From a virus: a stretch of 38,455 nt of DNA. Positions 1-11,400 of the stretch are shown here, piece by piece. The position numbers and the translations under genes are program-made. How positions within the stretch are numbered: position 1 is the first letter of the stretch; each line of letters starts with the position of its first letter. The notes below the pieces were generated by a model. The model had not been told where the DNA came from and ran no database searches. It saw nothing but the letters and a program-made list of their open reading frames with translations. The DNA is taken from positions 1 to 38,455 of IMG/VR virus record IMGVR_UViG_3300037882_002206; one strand, 5' to 3'.

Positions 1-3000
1 CCAATGGTCATAAATTCCAAATCTCCACCAGTAATTTTCTCGCCTGACGTTCTAAGTTCGTTCGCAAACAAATATTTACTAGTGTCATTCCAAAAGAAAT
101 TAGTTGTGCTTTGTGACAATCCACCCAATAAACTACCAAATGTAACCCCACTAGGTTGTAGTCCTAAAGTCAAACTAGCAGATGAATTATATGTACCTGG
201 AATATTGTGGTCGGCATAATTATATTCTAGTTGCCCAGATGTAACATAATGGCTAGCAGCCATATTGTGAGAAATAATACATCCAGAAACAGTATTAGTT
301 GGGTCAAAAGCAAAGCCACACCCACTCATATGTAAATTATGATTAATTTCTGAGCCGTAAGTTAATTCTAACCATATACCAGAACTATTAGGCATATTTC
401 GGAATATGTTACTTTCTAGTAAACTGTCTCTTACATAAATACAGTATACTCCCATACGTCCAGTATGACCATTAATAATATTATGACTAAACGAAGAATT
501 GTATACATAATTACCGCTGGTACCACCAAAATAAACCCCATAAATACCAGAAGTATTTTGCCACCTGTTTCCATTAATATGGGATGAATCACACCCAATA
601 AACGACGAAGGAGACAGACCATAAATTTTGTTGTCAGCAAAAATTAGATCGTCAACATCATAAGCCTCTACAGTTAGACCTAATCCTCTAAAGTCGGTAT
701 TACTTAGAACATTATTTGTACAAACAAGTGGTTCCTGAGTGGGACTACCAGCTAAGTAGAATTGAATGAGTGGGCGACCACCAAACGCGGAAGATAGTAA
801 TAACCTACTCTCAATTTTATTCTCGGAAATAATAACTTCGCTAGCGGTATTCTTGACAACAATACCCTTACTGGTATAAGTTTTAATTCTATTATTAGTA
901 ATAGAAGTATTGTTTAAAGATGAATCAATAGCTGTACCGCTGGGCATAGAATCAATGTATACAGCGGCCCAACCACCAGATACATCTAAAAAGTAATCTT
1001 TAGTTACTCCACTATCAGGACTGTCATTACAGTAGTTAATCGTATTATTATCTACGATTAGTCCAGCACTAGCTAGCGAATAAACTCCACACTTTCCAAC
1101 ATTCTCAATGGTATTATCAACTACTTCGGCATCCATACACGAGCCAAGATGAATAGCGTTCATACCAATATTTTTGATATGCACACCCCTAACTAGTACA
1201 TTTTTTACCCCGTACATGGCAATACCATGTTGGTCGATAATGTTCGCAACAGCACTACCACTATTAGTTATAACACCACTAGCCTCGGCATAGTTATCCC
1301 AACCCCAGGTGATATTTGACCAATTACCATCAATGGTCATATTTTCAAAGGCAATATTAGTTTGATTAATAGTAATAGAACTTCTGAAAATAGAGCCAGC
1401 AGTTCCACCATTGTTAGTAATAATTGTGTTTCTACCAGCACCATAACTTCTAATGTTATCACCAGTAATATTTAAGTTATAGTTAAAAGCACCCTGAGCA
1501 CTTTGGCGTGTAGTTAAGAAAACGCCCTCTGGATAGTAAACTGTACCTCCATTAGCTAATCCTCCTACGAAGTCATAAGCTTCTTGTAAAGGTTCAGTAT
1601 CATCAGTAACACCATCGCCAGCGGCACCGAACGACATAACGTTGTATCCAATGCCGTTGTAGTAGGCGGCTGCGCCTGGCAAAGCTGGGCTACCTTCGCC
1701 AGCAACACCACTGGTTGGATAATCAAAAGTTGAACCACCACAGTTACCAGAATCGGGGGCGTCACCACTAGCAGCAGGATCATCATTAACACAACGCTCT
1801 GTACTGAAACCAGCGTTAACATATAGAGTACGATAACAAACTTCTAAACGAGAAACGTTATCTTCATCTGGATAACAGTCTACCTTAGTAACTACACAAA
1901 CTGGTTTATATTCAGCGTTCGCAATTAGATAAGTAAATCTAGCTGGATCATATTCCAATAATACCCTAGAACCAGACCCAATTGGGTGGCCAAGAACATT
2001 AGTAATAGGAACAATACTGTTTCCGCTTACGGTAGTACCGTCATAATTAATCAGAGTGGCAGTATTACCAGATGCGGCGGTTTGAGCAGTAGTTTCAACA
2101 TCAGCCCCGATATGCTGATTTAATTTAGCTAGAACCAACGAATAAGAAGTCGAACCAGCAACCCACATGCCCTTAGAATAATCCCAGCGTAAGTCTACAG
2201 GACCAGTTTTCCAACGGGCGGGTTTACGACCAAAGTTTGGAGCAAAATAATTACTTCTGGTTACAGGATCAACCCCAGAAACAGAATTTGAGTTAGGTAC
2301 AGGATAACCCTCAGTATCAAAACCCCAGCCAGTTAAAACAAGTGGACCTTTAATGGCAAAACCACCATATTTGTAAGCATCATAGTAACCAGAATAAGCA
2401 GTAACAAAGTTATGACCAAATTCCTCCATCAAACCACTAGAACTATATTTCAAAATAAAATCCATATCGTGACCACCCACGCTACGATGCCCGCTAGGAT
2501 CAAGGGCAAAGCCAGGATGGAAAAATGGATTCATAGTAATAGAAGTTACTGAGTTCGTACCAGAACTTGTAGTTAGAGTACCAGTAGCACTAACAGAACT
2601 GAAAGCTGGCGGTCGATTATAAACATTACTACTAGAACCAGAACCAGGCGGCTCATATTGTGAGAGAGGACAAGAATTGTCTAGCTTGGTAAAATTACCA
2701 CTAGTACCAGGAAAAATAACTGGGCGAATTAGAGTGTTAACTTCAGCAAACGAGCGGTAGCCAGTAATTTCGACACCTAGCAAACTAACATCAATATCAG
2801 ACATAGCTGTTTGAGGATTAACAAAAGCAGTAGATTGCATAGTCCAGGGATCATTATCAACTAGGTAAGCAGAACCACCACTAGCCGCTAAACCCGATGG
2901 AGCCCCGAAATATCTATCACTACCGCCCATCAAAACATTGTGTGAATCAGAATTTTTAGCTGCCATGCTTCGCCCAATTTTGGAACGATTGTCAGCATGA

Positions 3001-5837
3001 ATATCAGCAATATTGAAGAAACCACCGCCAGCAGGATCACCGTCAAGCCCACGTTCAATCGCTAACTGATTTGAACGACGTTGATTTAATCTAGCATTAA
3101 CGAAAGAAGTAATGGTTTTCGACACGGCTAGACGAGTAGAAGCTACTTTACGAAATTTTTCAATAGCAGCTTTAGATTGATTACCACGAATTTGTTTAGT
3201 ATAAGTACGAAAGACGTATTCTGTTGTTACTTCCGAATCAGAATAGGACACATTGATGGATGAAATGCTGGGGCCATAAAGTCCGACCCAAGTAGTCAAA
3301 CTAGCTCCGAATTGGTTATTACCGTCTTGGTCTAAGAGTTCTAACAAAGCATAAGAAATAGACCCGTCTGTGAAAGAAGACATATTTCTAAACTGGGCAA
3401 GTTGTGGAGCCGAAGCCATAATTTCATGACCCAAAGGCAAAACAGGTAGACCAGCTACCCTAATACTACCCATTTCTATGCTTTGAGCTTTAGCAACTAA
3501 ATCCCTAGCCTTAAGAATACCAAAGCAGTTAAGTACATTTTCCCCATTAAAATTCCAGGGAACCATATCTGTATCACGCTCAACAATAGTTTGCCCAGGA
3601 ATGATATTAATATCTGGGACAACAAAACACGTAGCAACATCTTGAGATGACCAGGGGCCGTAAGTTAGAATATTGCTCTTGATAGCAGCTAGGGTACCAT
3701 CGGGCTTATATCTAACATTACCCATAGGGATAGAGTTAAAGAATCGACCAGTACTATTATCAAAAATGCTACTAAGTTTATTTCTAACAAGAGCTTCATT
3801 AGCACCCAATAGAGCAGCACCAGCATCTCCATTATTTCCCATGAGAACTAACTGTTGAATAAGTGTAGCTACGATGCCATCAAAAATTACTGCATCATCG
3901 TTAGCTAAACGTTCTGTGACGGGATTATTTAACGTAACAACAATGTATGGAGAACATTTGGTGGCATTGTCTAGATAAACATAGTCTGACTCTACCGTAC
4001 AGGGTAGGTACACGCTGGTTCCATCAGTTATATAATCGTTCTGATCTAAAGTAGAGAAATCAATTTCTGCGGCTTTTACAGAACCAAATTGCACGAATGG
4101 CTGTAATAGGCCCTCATCAGTTCTAAAGTAAAATAACCCTACAGACGACATACTTAGCGGATTGACAACGACGGGCCAACCACCCTCTGGCGAAGGCTCG
4201 TGACTAGTTTGATAGGCAATATCGTCAGTGGAGTATCTGATACAAGTTTGTGGCACGGGCATAATAAACTTCCGCCCAAAATATTCGTCAGCAAATTTCC
4301 TGATGTAATTATATAGTAGAGTTACAGTATTAATATTTGTGTCTATCTTTTTTACTGTAACAAAGTTGTTTAGAGTAAGCCCAGGTTTAACATTTGCGAT
4401 AAATTCTTGAATAGCAGCTTGTGGTAAGTTTCCCCAAGTAGCATTTAAACCCAAAGATGTAGCAATGGGATGATCTTGGCTAGTAACATAACTGAGCCAT
4501 AAGTCCATTCCAATAATCGCAGCCCGTAATTCACCAACAGTAAAAGAATAGCTGTCTATCGGGTTATCATCCACGTCTAAAATACCTAAGTCAGCAATAT
4601 CAATTGTAACTTCATGCTCATCGTCTAAATCATTATTTGAACCAAAGATAATATCGCCAGCTAAGTCTGTTCCCCAATAAGGTACAACAAAACTACCACT
4701 AGCCTCAATAATGTCTCTTCTGTTATCGCCAAAGATTAGGGCAGCGGTGGGCTCATTTCTTAGCTCACGCCCGTAGTTATATGTAATCTTGCCAGGCTGA
4801 CTATTTACGAAAGCTTGAATAGCATTAGTGTCATATTGTTCCTTTTTAGACATACCACGAACGCGAATAATATTAGTAAGTGTGCCAAACATAAACGCGG
4901 GCAGTAAATCTACGTAGTAGTCGAATCCAAGACGAGCAGAAATTTCGTCTAGGGCATCACCTAGCGTCATAGAGCCGCCGTCACCAATCCTAATGTTGAA
5001 AGCATTCTCACCAATAGTAAAATAAGGCCCATCAGGAATTTCTGATAAGTCCACACAGTAGGAAGCGTAGGCGGTATTAAAAATATCGAAACGTGGATCA
5101 CGGGGTAGATATCCCATACCTATACGACCATCACCCCTAAAAACTACTCGTCCTGAGTAGCAAAAGTTAGATAAAGGGTCTGCAATTGTAGACAAGAGAG
5201 GGTTGGTTCTACAAGTAAGTAAGTGAACCGCTCTCTTAATAGATTTCCAGGTCATACCTGCTTCGCTAACATCAGCCCCACCGAATGAGGAAGCTACGAA
5301 AGCTGGAGTTGGGAAACCATTAACAGTAGACCAAAAGGGATCATACCCAGCACAACAGACGGAGCCAGGATTGATATGTTCTAACAAACCATAACAATTT
5401 AGAATGTTATAGTTAGTGCCAACTCTACCAGCGTAATCTTTGGTAATAAGTTGAACACCATCTAGTAATTCTCTGGGGCCAGAAATAGTAACAAGAAATA
5501 CTGGATTTCCGTCAACTGAACCGTTTTGCTCCCACCGTTGCAAGATTCCTGCAAATTCATACGTGCCGATTCTAAAGTAAACTGGACAACCAACTACAGG
5601 CGGAAAATATGTGTCTTTAGGGTCGGGGCCGTACCATAGTTGTGGGCGTAATAATTCATCATAATAACGTTTACCAGTAGTGCTACTACACGGGTCATAA
5701 ATTAGTTCTACGGTTAGAGACGTAGTTTCACCTTGCAGTCCTAGATTAGAAGTAAAACTTCTGACTGATAAACCAAGAAAAAGAGTATGTTCAAATGGCC
5801 CGAATAAGTTTGCGGGCGTACAATTATTAGTCGCCAT
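1..5837 (-). CDS. Giant tail-tip hub / tailspike fusion protein, 3' end outside window
   Basis: An open frame without any stop runs from ATG at 5837 to the left edge, at least 1945 residues, so the protein is partial. The first ~150 residues (MATNNCTPANLFGPF...) sit directly after the tail-tip candidate and look like a phage tail hub domain, but I do not recognise a precise family. From about residue 1395 the chain becomes a parallel beta-helix: residues 1407-1414 read GDGVTDDT, the entry signature of the pectate-lyase-3 / pectin-lyase-fold family. It is followed by rungs rich in N, G, I and V (for example VVDNTIENVGKCGVY) up to the edge. In phages such domains bind or cut surface polysaccharide. 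The start overlaps the upstream stop as TAATG, so translation is probably coupled. Expected place is the tail tip, with receptor binding or depolymerase activity. The enzymatic role is inferred; catalytic residues were not identified. Confidence 0.85.
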   Translation of the reverse strand, partial: MATNNCTPANLFGPFEHTLFLGLSVRSFTSNLGLQGETTSLTVELIYDPCSSTTGKRYYDELLRPQLWYGPDPKDTYFPPVVGCPVYFRIGTYEFAGILQRWEQNGSVDGNPVFLVTISGPRELLDGVQLITKDYAGRVGTNYNILNCYGLLEHINPGSVCCAGYDPFWSTVNGFPTPAFVASSFGGADVSEAGMTWKSIKRAVHLLTCRTNPLLSTIADPLSNFCYSGRVVFRGDGRIGMGYLPRDPRFDIFNTAYASYCVDLSEIPDGPYFTIGENAFNIRIGDGGSMTLGDALDEISARLGFDYYVDLLPAFMFGTLTNIIRVRGMSKKEQYDTNAIQAFVNSQPGKITYNYGRELRNEPTAALIFGDNRRDIIEASGSFVVPYWGTDLAGDIIFGSNNDLDDEHEVTIDIADLGILDVDDNPIDSYSFTVGELRAAIIGMDLWLSYVTSQDHPIATSLGLNATWGNLPQAAIQEFIANVKPGLTLNNFVTVKKIDTNINTVTLLYNYIRKFADEYFGRKFIMPVPQTCIRYSTDDIAYQTSHEPSPEGGWPVVVNPLSMSSVGLFYFRTDEGLLQPFVQFGSVKAAEIDFSTLDQNDYITDGTSVYLPCTVESDYVYLDNATKCSPYIVVTLNNPVTERLANDDAVIFDGIVATLIQQLVLMGNNGDAGAALLGANEALVRNKLSSIFDNSTGRFFNSIPMGNVRYKPDGTLAAIKSNILTYGPWSSQDVATCFVVPDINIIPGQTIVERDTDMVPWNFNGENVLNCFGILKARDLVAKAQSIEMGSIRVAGLPVLPLGHEIMASAPQLAQFRNMSSFTDGSISYALLELLDQDGNNQFGASLTTWVGLYGPSISSINVSYSDSEVTTEYVFRTYTKQIRGNQSKAAIEKFRKVASTRLAVSKTITSFVNARLNQRRSNQLAIERGLDGDPAGGGFFNIADIHADNRSKIGRSMAAKNSDSHNVLMGGSDRYFGAPSGLAASGGSAYLVDNDPWTMQSTAFVNPQTAMSDIDVSLLGVEITGYRSFAEVNTLIRPVIFPGTSGNFTKLDNSCPLSQYEPPGSGSSSNVYNRPPAFSSVSATGTLTTSSGTNSVTSITMNPFFHPGFALDPSGHRSVGGHDMDFILKYSSSGLMEEFGHNFVTAYSGYYDAYKYGGFAIKGPLVLTGWGFDTEGYPVPNSNSVSGVDPVTRSNYFAPNFGRKPARWKTGPVDLRWDYSKGMWVAGSTSYSLVLAKLNQHIGADVETTAQTAASGNTATLINYDGTTVSGNSIVPITNVLGHPIGSGSRVLLEYDPARFTYLIANAEYKPVCVVTKVDCYPDEDNVSRLEVCYRTLYVNAGFSTERCVNDDPAASGDAPDSGNCGGSTFDYPTSGVAGEGSPALPGAAAYYNGIGYNVMSFGAAGDGVTDDTEPLQEAYDFVGGLANGGTVYYPEGVFLTTRQSAQGAFNYNLNITGDNIRSYGAGRNTIITNNGGTAGSIFRSSITINQTNIAFENMTIDGNWSNITWGWDNYAEASGVITNSGSAVANIIDQHGIAMYGVKNVLVRGVHIKNIGMNAIHLGSCMDAEVVDNTIENVGKCGVYSLASAGLIVDNNTINYCNDSPDSGVTKDYFLDVSGGWAAVYIDSMPSGTAIDSSLNNTSITNNRIKTYTSKGIVVKNTASEVIISENKIESRLLLSSAFGGRPLIQFYLAGSPTQEPLVCTNNVLSNTDFRGLGLTVEAYDVDDLIFADNKIYGLSPSSFIGCDSSHINGNRWQNTSGIYGVYFGGTSGNYVYNSSFSHNIINGHTGRMGVYCIYVRDSLLESNIFRNMPNSSGIWLELTYGSEINHNLHMSGCGFAFDPTNTVSGCIISHNMAASHYVTSGQLEYNYADHNIPGTYNSSASLTLGLQPSGVTFGSLLGGLSQSTTNFFWNDTSKYLFANELRTSGEKITGGDLEFMTI

Positions 5838-7342
5838 TAGGAGCAGTTACCCAAAGTCCACCCAATAGTACGACGATATCTTCCAGTCTTAATTGACGAG
5901 TTTTCTGTGTCTGTATATCTAAAAATCTGGCTGGTTCCAATAGAACCAGAATAGGCAGCAATATAACTGTTGATGCCTTCAATGATATTTACGGGTGGCC
6001 CATATAAACATCCACTAGGTTTATACACCACTTCAATATTTAATAAACGACCAGCCGCCGTAGAAGTATTCATATCTTGTAATAAAGCTCCAGCACTTCG
6101 GCCCACAATAGCAATATTACTAAAGATATCTGTCGGGTTTGTAACCTCAATTTCAATTAGCTCACTAATAATAACGTTAGAAGCAATACAATTACTGGGG
6201 CGATCATTAAATGTAAAGTTATAATTAATTGTTCCCGCTACTGGGTTACGTCCAATAGTAGAATTAAGAGGAGTAGTATGCAGACTGCCGTTGTATACAT
6301 TAGCCCTATTATAAATGTTTCCACTAACAGTGTTAAATAAACCTGAAGCAGCTTCCCACTTGCTCACAACAACGTTATTATTGTTAGCAAGATAATTAAT
6401 AGACTCTAAGCCCTGAATATTACCTTCTACCGAAACAGCGGTAAGACCATCATCAGCACTTTGCTGCACAGTAATAGAAAAGTCTTCAAAAGCATTGCCA
6501 CTAGATAAAATCCAAGTATCATTAACAGCATATGCACCAGCACCCTTATCAATAGTATAAGTTCGTAGATGGTTGTAAGCATTAAGATACCCGCTGGGAT
6601 AGTTTAGAATTCCGCTTGACGCTCCACTCGTCATAACAGGATAGACTGGATTCGTAATTAGTTTTGATTCGCACCACGATTTAGCCCATTCCCAAGGTTC
6701 GCGGTTAATCACGCCATGTAAATGATTGCTGCCCGAAGCGAAGAAAACTCTCTGACCAACAGCAGATAGATTATGCGTTACCCTGAAGGTGTGTTGTCTG
6801 ATCTTCACATCGCTTTCTGGTTCAGCGGTTTCAATAGACCAAGACTCACTAGAATCCTTAATATAAGGATAAAGAGAAGCATCTTCGCCCGAAGGAAATA
6901 CACTAAATGTAGTACCGTTAAGAGTACCACTAACGATGGGGCAGGTTAGAACAATCTGATAGTCGATATCGCTAGTCCATGTACCATCATTGAAATCTAC
7001 ACTCTGAACAATGGGGTAACAAGCAATTTCCTCATCAGATAAATCGCAGGGATAGATATGAAATAGTTTACCGTCTTCAGCAAAAAGATCGCGTAACGCG
7101 GCCATCTTAGACATTAAACCAGATGGGCGACGAGTTACCGTTTGGTCCGAAGGATCGGCCGTAGGATCAGTAAAACTACTACCGTCAGTGTACGGAGTAC
7201 CCTTATGAGGCAACAATGTACCTGTAAGAGTTAGTATGAATCCTGTACCAACCTTTTCATCGTTGCCCGTCCGAATATTATTTTTCGAGATAGCAACTAA
7301 CGGAGCGGGAACAATACGTTCGCCGCGATAGAGAACGGGCAT
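5837..7342 (-). CDS. Tail-tip / distal tail structural protein candidate (501 aa)
   Basis: The 501-residue protein starts MPVLYRGERIVPAPL and ends one base into the next start (TAATG). It is rich in S, T, N, G and aromatic residues with alternating beta-strand-like stretches and has no signal peptide or membrane segment, as usual for virion proteins. No catalytic motif was seen. Its place after the tape measure and before the hub/tailspike gene is where siphophages keep the distal tail or baseplate protein, and that position is the main basis for the call. Translation starts behind an unusual G-run (eight G followed by AATG), which doubles as a Shine-Dalgarno site. A GGTGTATAAT element lies 100 nt upstream of the ATG. 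It could instead be another baseplate or minor tail protein. Confidence 0.7.
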   Translation of the reverse strand: MPVLYRGERIVPAPLVAISKNNIRTGNDEKVGTGFILTLTGTLLPHKGTPYTDGSSFTDPTADPSDQTVTRRPSGLMSKMAALRDLFAEDGKLFHIYPCDLSDEEIACYPIVQSVDFNDGTWTSDIDYQIVLTCPIVSGTLNGTTFSVFPSGEDASLYPYIKDSSESWSIETAEPESDVKIRQHTFRVTHNLSAVGQRVFFASGSNHLHGVINREPWEWAKSWCESKLITNPVYPVMTSGASSGILNYPSGYLNAYNHLRTYTIDKGAGAYAVNDTWILSSGNAFEDFSITVQQSADDGLTAVSVEGNIQGLESINYLANNNNVVVSKWEAASGLFNTVSGNIYNRANVYNGSLHTTPLNSTIGRNPVAGTINYNFTFNDRPSNCIASNVIISELIEIEVTNPTDIFSNIAIVGRSAGALLQDMNTSTAAGRLLNIEVVYKPSGCLYGPPVNIIEGINSYIAAYSGSIGTSQIFRYTDTENSSIKTGRYRRTIGWTLGNCS

Positions 7343-7424
7343 TCCCCCCCCTTAATATTAAGATAAGGAGGGGACATAAATCCATTAAAAGGGTCAGTAG
7401 GAGGACTCCCCTCGCACTAGACCC

Positions 7425-7442
7425 CTATATTAATTATACACC
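7425..7442 (-). promoter_or_regulatory. Putative late promoter element upstream of tail-tip gene
   Basis: Minus-strand sequence GGTGTATAATTAATATAG. It starts inside the last codons of the HNH/AP2 gene (the stop TAA is part of the element) and lies 100 nt before the ATG at 7342. It matches elements at 17601, 23392, 26507, 34603 and 37997. TATAAT is a perfect -10 box, but no convincing -35 is visible. Promoter function is inferred from recurrence and position. Confidence 0.5.
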
Positions 7443-8414
7443 AAAGTTTTGGCTTTGTTGGAAAGATTGTAGAGCTTGTTCAGCTTCAATTTTGGTTCTA
7501 AAAAAACCAATATGTTGTTTTTTATAAGTTACTTGATATTTACCCCATTTCTCCAAATAACTTATACCACCAGTTCCGCTTTTTCTAATTTTTTTGGGTA
7601 TTTTAGGTGAAATAGTACCATTCAATATGTCTTCTAAATATTGCTCAGCTTCTTCTAAAGTATTAAATTGTTTTTGATAGTTATCATTATACCTTACTTC
7701 AAACTTATTGTTTCGTGTTTTAAAGGATATAGAACCAGTACCAGATTTTCTTATTTTATTATCATAAGAGAGACAACCAGACTTATACTTTTTGATGAAC
7801 AAATCGGCCTCTTCATATGTATCATAATAACCTAAATGTTTGCTAATGTAATTACACTTAACTGAAGCTGCCCATTTTTGTTTTTCTTTACAAAACGCAA
7901 CTCCTCCAGTTTTTTGTTTTCTTAGTTTTCTTTTCCATTCGTAACCATCAATAGAAAAAGATTTGTTCCACAAAACTTGGTTTATACAACTTTTAGAAAC
8001 ATTATATTCTGTAATCAATTCATCAACTTTAATACCAGCTTTATATTTTAATCTAATATCATTAGCATCTTTAAAAGTTAACTTTTGGTTTTTGCTGTAA
8101 CCATCAGCTACCAAATCTCTAGCGTTGTCAGTATAATTGCCTGTAGTAAGATGTAGAGGACAAACACATAATTTATTTGGAGGAGCAACTGGGCATCTGT
8201 GTCTAATAATTAAATTACTTTCTAAGTAGCCATTATACAAAAAATAACTTATCCTGTGAGGTTTCCACTTTTTCCCACAGTAATTGAAAGCTCCGTATCC
8301 GTTCGTATCCTTTGCGCCCATCCAAAAAACACAACCGTTTTCGTCTGGTTCGGAACAGTAGCTTAAAAAACGAAAAATCTCACCTAAGTTCATATCTGGT
8401 ATGTCTTTAAACAT
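7434..8414 (-). CDS. Free-standing HNH endonuclease with three AP2-like DNA-binding repeats
   Basis: I chose the ATG at 8414 (326 aa) because GGGGAGAG lies just before it; an earlier ATG at 8444 has no such site. Residues 18-100 form an HNH nuclease of the phage homing type: CVFWMG..GYG, PHRISY (H53), RHRCP (H72, C74) and CVCPLHL (C83, C85, H88), followed by a GNYTDN stretch. Residues 111-152 resemble a helix-turn-helix. Three AP2-like repeats follow at about 169-209, 225-263 and 279-318, each with the pattern TGxxxF/Y...W/F..xxVxY...LGxFxTxEEAE. These repeats are typical DNA-recognition modules of homing endonucleases. The gene interrupts the tail operon between the tape measure and the tail-tip gene, uses more AT-rich codons than its neighbours and is probably a selfish insertion. 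It is a paralogue of the HNH gene at 37112. Confidence 0.9.
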   Translation of the reverse strand: MFKDIPDMNLGEIFRFLSYCSEPDENGCVFWMGAKDTNGYGAFNYCGKKWKPHRISYFLYNGYLESNLIIRHRCPVAPPNKLCVCPLHLTTGNYTDNARDLVADGYSKNQKLTFKDANDIRLKYKAGIKVDELITEYNVSKSCINQVLWNKSFSIDGYEWKRKLRKQKTGGVAFCKEKQKWAASVKCNYISKHLGYYDTYEEADLFIKKYKSGCLSYDNKIRKSGTGSISFKTRNNKFEVRYNDNYQKQFNTLEEAEQYLEDILNGTISPKIPKKIRKSGTGGISYLEKWGKYQVTYKKQHIGFFRTKIEAEQALQSFQQSQNFGV

Positions 8415-8458
8415 TTTCTCTCCCCAAAACGATTCGTAACCCATATTATTATATAGGG

Positions 8459-11400
8459 CTATGACAGCCCAGAATCTAGTGATCTGAAAACTTCTCCGTC
8501 CTGACTCTGCATCCCCCGATAGTTTTTATTAACTGTACGCAAACCATCGTCGATCATTCTTTGAACCATCGGTTGTAACTCATTTAGCACATCTAAACCG
8601 TTGTGTATAATATGTACTGTGTAGGAACCAACAAGGCTAATTTCACTTGGTATCGATGAAATAGCTGAAGCAAGCGATTGGCTAGCAGACACAAATTGGC
8701 CAATCCAAGGAGCATTAATATTATTATTTTCGACTAGTCCACCACCAGCATATCCTTGCACAATCCCGCCAGAAGCATAACCCCTCAATCCCATTCTTTG
8801 TCTTCTAGCAATACGACGTTGAGTAGCACGACTATAACGTGTTGGTCCATTAGGAATATTACCAAAATTATCAATGCGTGACTGTCTAAACTGACGATTT
8901 TCTCTGAAAGGTCCAAAAGCTCCATTACCAAAATGGCGATCAAACGCTTTAACTGGCAATCCTCTACGCAACGCCATACGTTCATTACGAGGTAAACGTC
9001 CCAAATTTTGTAATCTTTCTTTTCTGTTTAATCTTTTGCCACGAGCAGCAAATTGTATATCGTCTGGGTCGATAGCACCAGAATTAATTTTGTGTAGTAA
9101 TGGATAAAATTTCTCTGTCTGTCTCTTATTGATAACCATTTCCCCTGGAGTTAAAGCAGCCAAAACCGAATCTGTAGTTGTAATTGGTAGTTTCCCTCCA
9201 TTAGCAAAACCAGCAGCAGCAGGACGGTTCATTAACGCCTGTGCCATATTTTGCAACTGAATTGAATTATTGTCCAGGGCTGTAGTATTAAAGTCTAACG
9301 ACGCAATATTTCCCTGAATAGCTTGTGCTTGAATACCCAAGTTATCAATTACTTGTTTTTGTAAATCCCTCTCTTCTTCCATCAAATCTTTGGGAATAAG
9401 TCCAGGTAGAGTATTCTTAATTAGGTCGGCTTTAATATCATCAACTAATTTTCCGTTAATACGAAATCCACTTAGATCATTAAGTCCGCCCAGAGCAAGC
9501 TGTCTCTGACGTTGATTGAGCCCGTTAAAATTGCCCCTACCAATTACCGATTGAGCAGCCATAATACGTTGTAACTGTTGAAGATTATCAACAGCACTGC
9601 CCCCAATTAATCTTTCACCAAATCCGACCCTAGCATTTTTCTCTTGGTCAATCTGAGCTAATCTCTCCAGAGGCCCCTTATTTAGTTCATCCATATTATC
9701 CGTCAGGTTAGATACAGCTTTCTCAGCATGACTTAGAGCAGTATTTAGTTCCTTAAGATTTTTGATGTTAGACAACATTTCCTTGGGGCCACTTTGCTCA
9801 ACCGCCTTTTGAGCAGCATGAACCTGTTGACGCAAAGCATCACGCCCAGCAATTATGGAATTTGCATCTAGAGGATTAGCATTAATACCTGCCCCAGCTA
9901 ACAATCCGCCCTGACGAGATAAAAAGCTTCTTTGTAGTAGGGCAGGATCAACTAAATCATTACGGGCAAATTGACGCTTCATCAGGTCAATATTGGTAGT
10001 AACAGCTACTCCCTTTTCTACCATATCAAACCGCTGTTGAATATTCTTATCAATCTCGTCCATAATAGATTCAAAGCTATTACCGATCTGAACAACACTA
10101 TCGATCATCTTTTTCTTTTGATCTTCTAGTACTGGACGCAAATCCTTAAATAGACTATCAGTAAAACCAGGATCATTAGCCTTACGTTTAAAGTCGGCTA
10201 CGGTATCCTTATTAGCAATAGATTCATCTAGTTGAGCTTCTACGATTTTTAGAACTGTATTGTCTACGCGGCGACCAGTAGATTGCTCGAATTGTTTCTG
10301 AAAATCGCCCAGAATAGTATTAACTACTGTGTCAATATTACCAGTATCACTCATACCTTGTAATTTACCACCAAGTAGATTACTTAAGATTTTCTCTGAA
10401 ATATCAGTGTCAGTTAACTGAGTAGCTAATTTATTTCCCGTGGAACCAAATGCTCCCAGAGTATTAAACAGAGCGTTCTGTACCGCTGGATTGCTAGCAT
10501 TACCATTAAGTGCGGTAGATAATAGAGTACCAGGACCGCCCAAGTTAGTTTGACCTAGACCTCCAGCGATTACCTTACTACTATTAACAATTAAGGACAT
10601 ACCATCAGCAGCCATAGATAGATTGTCAGCCAAATCCTTAAAAGACTGAATATCATTATCTACAGCTTCAGCCATTTCTTGCATTTTCTGAGCAAGATTA
10701 CTCAATGGTTTATTCAATTTAATTAAATCGGCGGTTATTTTCCTGCCGTCCCGCTCTATGTCTCTAAGTGGAACATCAAAGTTGGTCGCTCTTGCTCCAC
10801 CCATAATAAAAGCAGCATTTTTTAAATCTACTTGCTTTGCAATTTGTTCTTCTGTAAAACCTTTGGCCGATAATTCTTTAATTTTGTTTTCAATTTCAGA
10901 GGCTTTAATTTCCAAATCTGGTTGCAATTCTTTCAATCTAGCACCAGTTGCTTTGTTCAATTTTCCTTCTAAAGAAGTTTTATAGTTATAATCTTGATTT
11001 TCTGGGCCAAAAAAACTACCAAAATAAGAAAGGATATTATCCCCCTTAGTGATTCTAGCACCCATTAAATTATCAACTATGGCTTTTCTAGGCTCAGATA
11101 AATCTTTAACCCCTTTACTACTTCCAAATACATCACGAAGTTGTTCAGCACTTTCTTTAAACTTATTATCGCGTTTAGCTGAACTATATCCTAAACCAGC
11201 ACCAACAGCAGCAGCAGTAAGACCAGCATAAGGATTACCAGTAGCCACCAAAGTAGCACCACCAGTAGTTAAGGCGGAAGTAAAACCAGCACTAAAAGGA
11301 TTACTTTGATCTAGTTGACTAGCTGCGGCGATACCACCTAAAAGAGCGGCACCGCCAACATTGCCACCTGAGAGAAGTCCTCTTGCGTTTAAAGTGCCAA

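Noticed and set aside
1-5837. Left region interpreted as non-coding because no complete frame exists
   Set aside because: Reading the minus strand from ATG 5837 gives an open frame with coherent protein sequence up to the edge; spot checks near 5099, 3059, 1619, 239 and 59 stay in one frame.
6016-6030. GGTGTATAAACC on the minus strand inside the tail-tip gene
   Set aside because: It is explained by the codons for V-V-Y-K-P, lacks the trailing ATAGG and has no gene start near it; treated as a chance match.
7343-7424. Possible intron or regulatory RNA around the G-run and TTAATATTAA palindrome
   Set aside because: Only a short palindrome and a Shine-Dalgarno-like G-run are seen; no intron core or riboswitch pattern could be traced.
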